From positions 33,285,528-33,349,527 of the forward strand of contig CM051520.1 in NCBI GenBank assembly GCA_028015205.1: 64,000 nt of DNA. Direction: 5' to 3'. The translations under genes and the position numbers were made by a program. The notes under the pieces were generated by a model. That model searched no databases. It saw only the letters and a program-made list of their open reading frames with translations, and had not been told where the DNA came from. Source of the DNA: Mytilisepta virgata (Eukaryota > Mollusca > Bivalvia > Mytilida > Mytilidae). Within the stretch, counting starts at the first letter, position 1, and every line of letters begins with the position of its first letter. Of the stretch, positions 61,191-64,000 are shown one piece after another.

Positions 61191-62966
61191 ATGGGTTCGA
61201 ACCCAAGTAAACATACGAAAACCAAACGATCACTTTCTGAGCCCCAGATAAGTGTGAAAATAAATGGTCATGTGCCTGTTCGACGTGCAGCCACCGGAAT
61301 CGACAGTAGAGGGGTAGCTCCAAATGAGTCCTCATTTCTCACCAAGAAATCGATAGAAGCCCCTGTCATTGATTTTCCTGAGGAGGAATATAAGAATGGA
61401 CGTCTTGGAATAACGGTACATATGATACAAGTCTACACTACAGCTCTTAGTCTTGAGTAAACACCCCCATGATACATGCAAGCCAGTGCTCCGGATTTCT
61501 CCTGGAACCTCCGGAAATTTGACTCCATTACCAGGTTGCTGGGTGGACTGTAATATCACTGGAATTTTTAAATTTTCCAGGGATTTTTTCAGTTCTTGTA
61601 CTTCTGATAATAAAAGATAGACAAAATCCCATCTCTTAATGAAGACACCAATTCAGAAGTCACCACAAGGTCTTCAATGGATATTGTATATATTTACATC
61701 TTGCATTTTCATTACTGCTGTTCCAGTCAAAATATCAAGAATTAAGATATATAATATTTTACATTGTACATCAAAATAAAGTGATATTCATAAATATTTA
61801 TTCACATTTTTGGACTCTGGAAACAGCTATCTTCCAAATACCTGAAAATCTTTTCCGGCAGGGCCTTTGCCATGGACCCACTGGGAACCTTTAGCGGTCC
61901 CCAGACCCCTTGCCGATTTTATCAGAGATTCTAGCAAAAATATGTTGGCAAGTATGCATGATATCTGATAATCCTTCAAAAATTTAGATTTCAATCCCTG
62001 TACTTGTGAAATATTTTCACCTAATGCTTTTAGATCTAATAACAGCATGCTGTCAGTTGAAAGTAAAGGTGAGAAAATTGAATATATATAGGTTTATTAA
62101 CCTGTGAAAGGGTCAAGTTCAGATGTTTTGATGAAAGATCTATGAGAGCAGCTGGAGAAATTTTTATTATGTGGATGTCTTTGCCAATATCTGAGAAACC
62201 GGAAATTTAAAACAAAGTAATTTTTATTAACAGAGAGTTGTCTTGAGTTAAGATAATGAGTTACTTGCAGGAAAAAAAAGGAATATGTGACAGGACATTG
62301 ACATGTTAGGGTGCAGCCAGGAATTCTAGACACTTCAGTACCTGGACATTTCGGTACTAAGACAATTTGGTGCTGACTATGGACACTTCGGTACTGAGAC
62401 ATTTCGGTACTGAGTATATTGTGTTATATATTTGTAGGGTATTACACTAAAGGTATCAATCATCAGTTTTAATTTGTGGATATAATAATGTTTTTGTAGA
62501 AGTTTAATTTTTAAAATGGTTCCAGTTGTCTTTTTCAGCTGGTACAGAAATGTCCAGGTACCTAAGTGTCTTGATACCACAGCCAGATGGTTTCTAATTG
62601 TGGAAAGTTATTCAGAGCTTATTCGGCAGTGAGCCTGTGAGATACTTGAACCTTACAAAGAAATTGGCGGGACTAAACTTTACTTGAAGCATGGGCTGGA
62701 TGTGGATTTTATATCAATCTTCATATCCTCTATGTTTATTAGTATCTTTACTTATAAAACTTAAATACATGTAAATCTGATATATTTTATTTTAAATTTC
62801 AGATGTTAATGTTTTTTTTTAATTTCAGAGTGAAAAGAAGATAAAGAAAATTGTGAAATCTCTTGAAGATGATCAGCTGTTTTGTGACCCATATTTTCCT
62901 GCCAATGATGCAGCACTGTTCTTCAGTGACAGAGATACTTCTATGATAACATGGAAAAGACCGAAG
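61191..62966 (+). CDS. Calpain-like cysteine protease, N-terminal two coding exons (3' part outside window)
   Basis: Exons 61191-61415 and 62829-62966 join in phase 0 and give the first 121 residues. Exon 1 begins MGSNPSKHTKTKRSLSEPQ. The MGxxxS pattern fits an N-myristoylation site followed by basic residues, and the rest of exon 1 is low-complexity polar sequence. Exon 2 reads LFCDPYFPANDAALFFSDRD and then MITWKRPK. This is the start of a calpain protease core (usual pattern F-x-D-P-x-F-P-A...WKRPxEI). The catalytic Cys, His and Asn would be encoded beyond the right edge. Calpains are Ca2+-regulated intracellular proteases; subtype cannot be decided. Family call is good, N-terminal exon pairing is an inference from phase and splice sites. 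Confidence 0.75.
62320..62580. mobile_element. Foldback element in the calpain-like gene
   Basis: The left arm CACTTCAGTACCTGGACATT then TCGGTAC is mirrored by GTACAGAAATGTCCAGGTAC then CTAAGTGTC at the right. Internal repeats of ACATTTCGGTACTGAG are present. It lies in intron 1 of the calpain-like gene. Confidence 0.6.
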
Positions 62967-64000
62967 GTATTTATTTAACTAGAAGAGATATCTCTCTAAC
63001 AGGTATGTAATTTTTGAACCCAGATTTTCAAATTAAGATACCAAAGTCAAAGTTCCACGAAGTTCCCTGTTGTAGTAAATTAATCGAGCCAAAGATTAAA
63101 CATGTAGACACATGTAGCTAGGTCAGAAGATGGAATTTATGTCCTGGACAAAAAAATGCTATATAGGTTAAGAAGCTATCTGAACATGGTCAGATGTGAA
63201 GGTCACATATTAATGGTAGTGACACACTTAAGAACAAATGGTATAAGCATAGATCACAAACTAAGATGATATAAACCAGAAAATATGATACCATAAATTA
63301 AGCTGTTAGTAACTTGATACTCAGTTCAAAGGACAAGGTAACATGAAAGTCCGAATGATATGCAAATGTACAACACACTCTTGGATACCAAAAGGCATAC
63401 TTTTTTTTTGGAAAATTAAAGTGATAAGAAGAAATGTAGTTTTTTTCTTTGTGCTGTCAGTATAGTTTTGATTTTTGCCCTTTGACCTTTAACAGCATGG
63501 TTTTTGTCATGCAGGATAGTTTTGAGGGGTAAACAAACATATGAACTATAATATGTACATCAAAATTGTGTGGGGAATCTCTTTGAAAAACAGTACCATG
63601 CTTTTTTCATTTATAATTACATATTTTCTATTAAATGCAAATGGGGAGGCAAATTTCTTCCATAAATGGCCATTTTCAGTGCAAGATGACCCGTTGAAGA
63701 TCAGTTCATGTGACCTCATCACCCACTGCACGAGGCCTTATCTTTATACAAGAAACTTAAAAATCAAGTATTTATGGAAGAAATAGGCACTCATACTAGT
63801 TCAAAAGTGAAGAACTTGAAAATCTTCAACTCCTTTTAAAATTCAGCATTTTTTCCCTCATTCCGCTGCGCCCCATTCGGGAAAGACATTAATTTAAAAC
63901 TGAAGATTTTCCAGTTTTCACTTTGAGCTCATGTTAGATCCTATTTTTCTCTTTGGTAATTATGGTCTTTTTCTTCAGTGATGCAAGTAAACCTAAGAAC
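62967..64000 (+). other. Calpain-like intron 2 (partial), no exon seen
   Basis: After the donor at 62967 no further calpain exon was recognised up to the right edge. The open frame at 63541-63786 has no family resemblance. An inverted repeat lies at 63803-63928. Confidence 0.5.
63803..63928. repeat. Inverted repeat / foldback
   Basis: AAAGTGAAGAACTTGAAAAT then CTTCA is mirrored by TGAAGATTTTCCAGTTTTCA then CTTT. The loop carries CCCTCATTCCGCTGCGCCCC. It is similar in plan to the foldback at 50825-50956. Confidence 0.6.

Overview
The window reads as nuclear DNA of an animal, most probably a bivalve mollusc. The reasons are the strong A+T bias, short exons with GT-AG introns, proteins resembling animal families, and a dense load of repeats typical of bivalves: tRNA-derived SINE, elements with a tandem-repeat core, many TIR MITEs and foldback elements. 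Nothing bacterial, phage-like or CRISPR-like was seen. Gene models were assembled by hand from reading-frame continuity and splice sites, so exon ends are predictions.

Layout. (1) 928-10393, minus: an AKAP10 (D-AKAP2)-like gene, seven exons, running off the left edge. (2) 10394-14929: repeats only, mainly a ~140 bp tandem array split by a 1.54 kb TIR element with a TTA target duplication. (3) 14930-17932, plus: a two-exon carotenoid oxygenase with all four metal-ligand histidine positions and an N-terminal signal-peptide-like segment. (4) 21462-26434 (minus) and 26916-33299 (plus): two small head-to-head genes for unrecognised Trp/Tyr/Pro-rich proteins sharing a ~480 bp spacer. (5) 37030-55905, minus: a complete model of 19 coding exons and 652 aa with RRM, F-box, cysteine-type leucine-rich repeats and an acidic tail. 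(6) 55929-61190: retrotransposon relics, SINE, tandem arrays, and an isolated coding-like fragment. (7) 61191 to the right edge, plus: the first two coding exons of a calpain-like protease with an N-myristoylation-type start.

The genes do not form an operon or an evident pathway. The most interesting points are the RRM/F-box/LRR architecture (a possible RNA-binding ubiquitin-ligase adaptor), the head-to-head pair with two GTTGCTAAG motifs reminiscent of RFX half-sites, the secretory-type leader on a carotenoid oxygenase, a transposon lying about 10 bases upstream of a splice acceptor, and a series of hairpin-forming repeats just 3' of the RRM/F-box/LRR stop codon.
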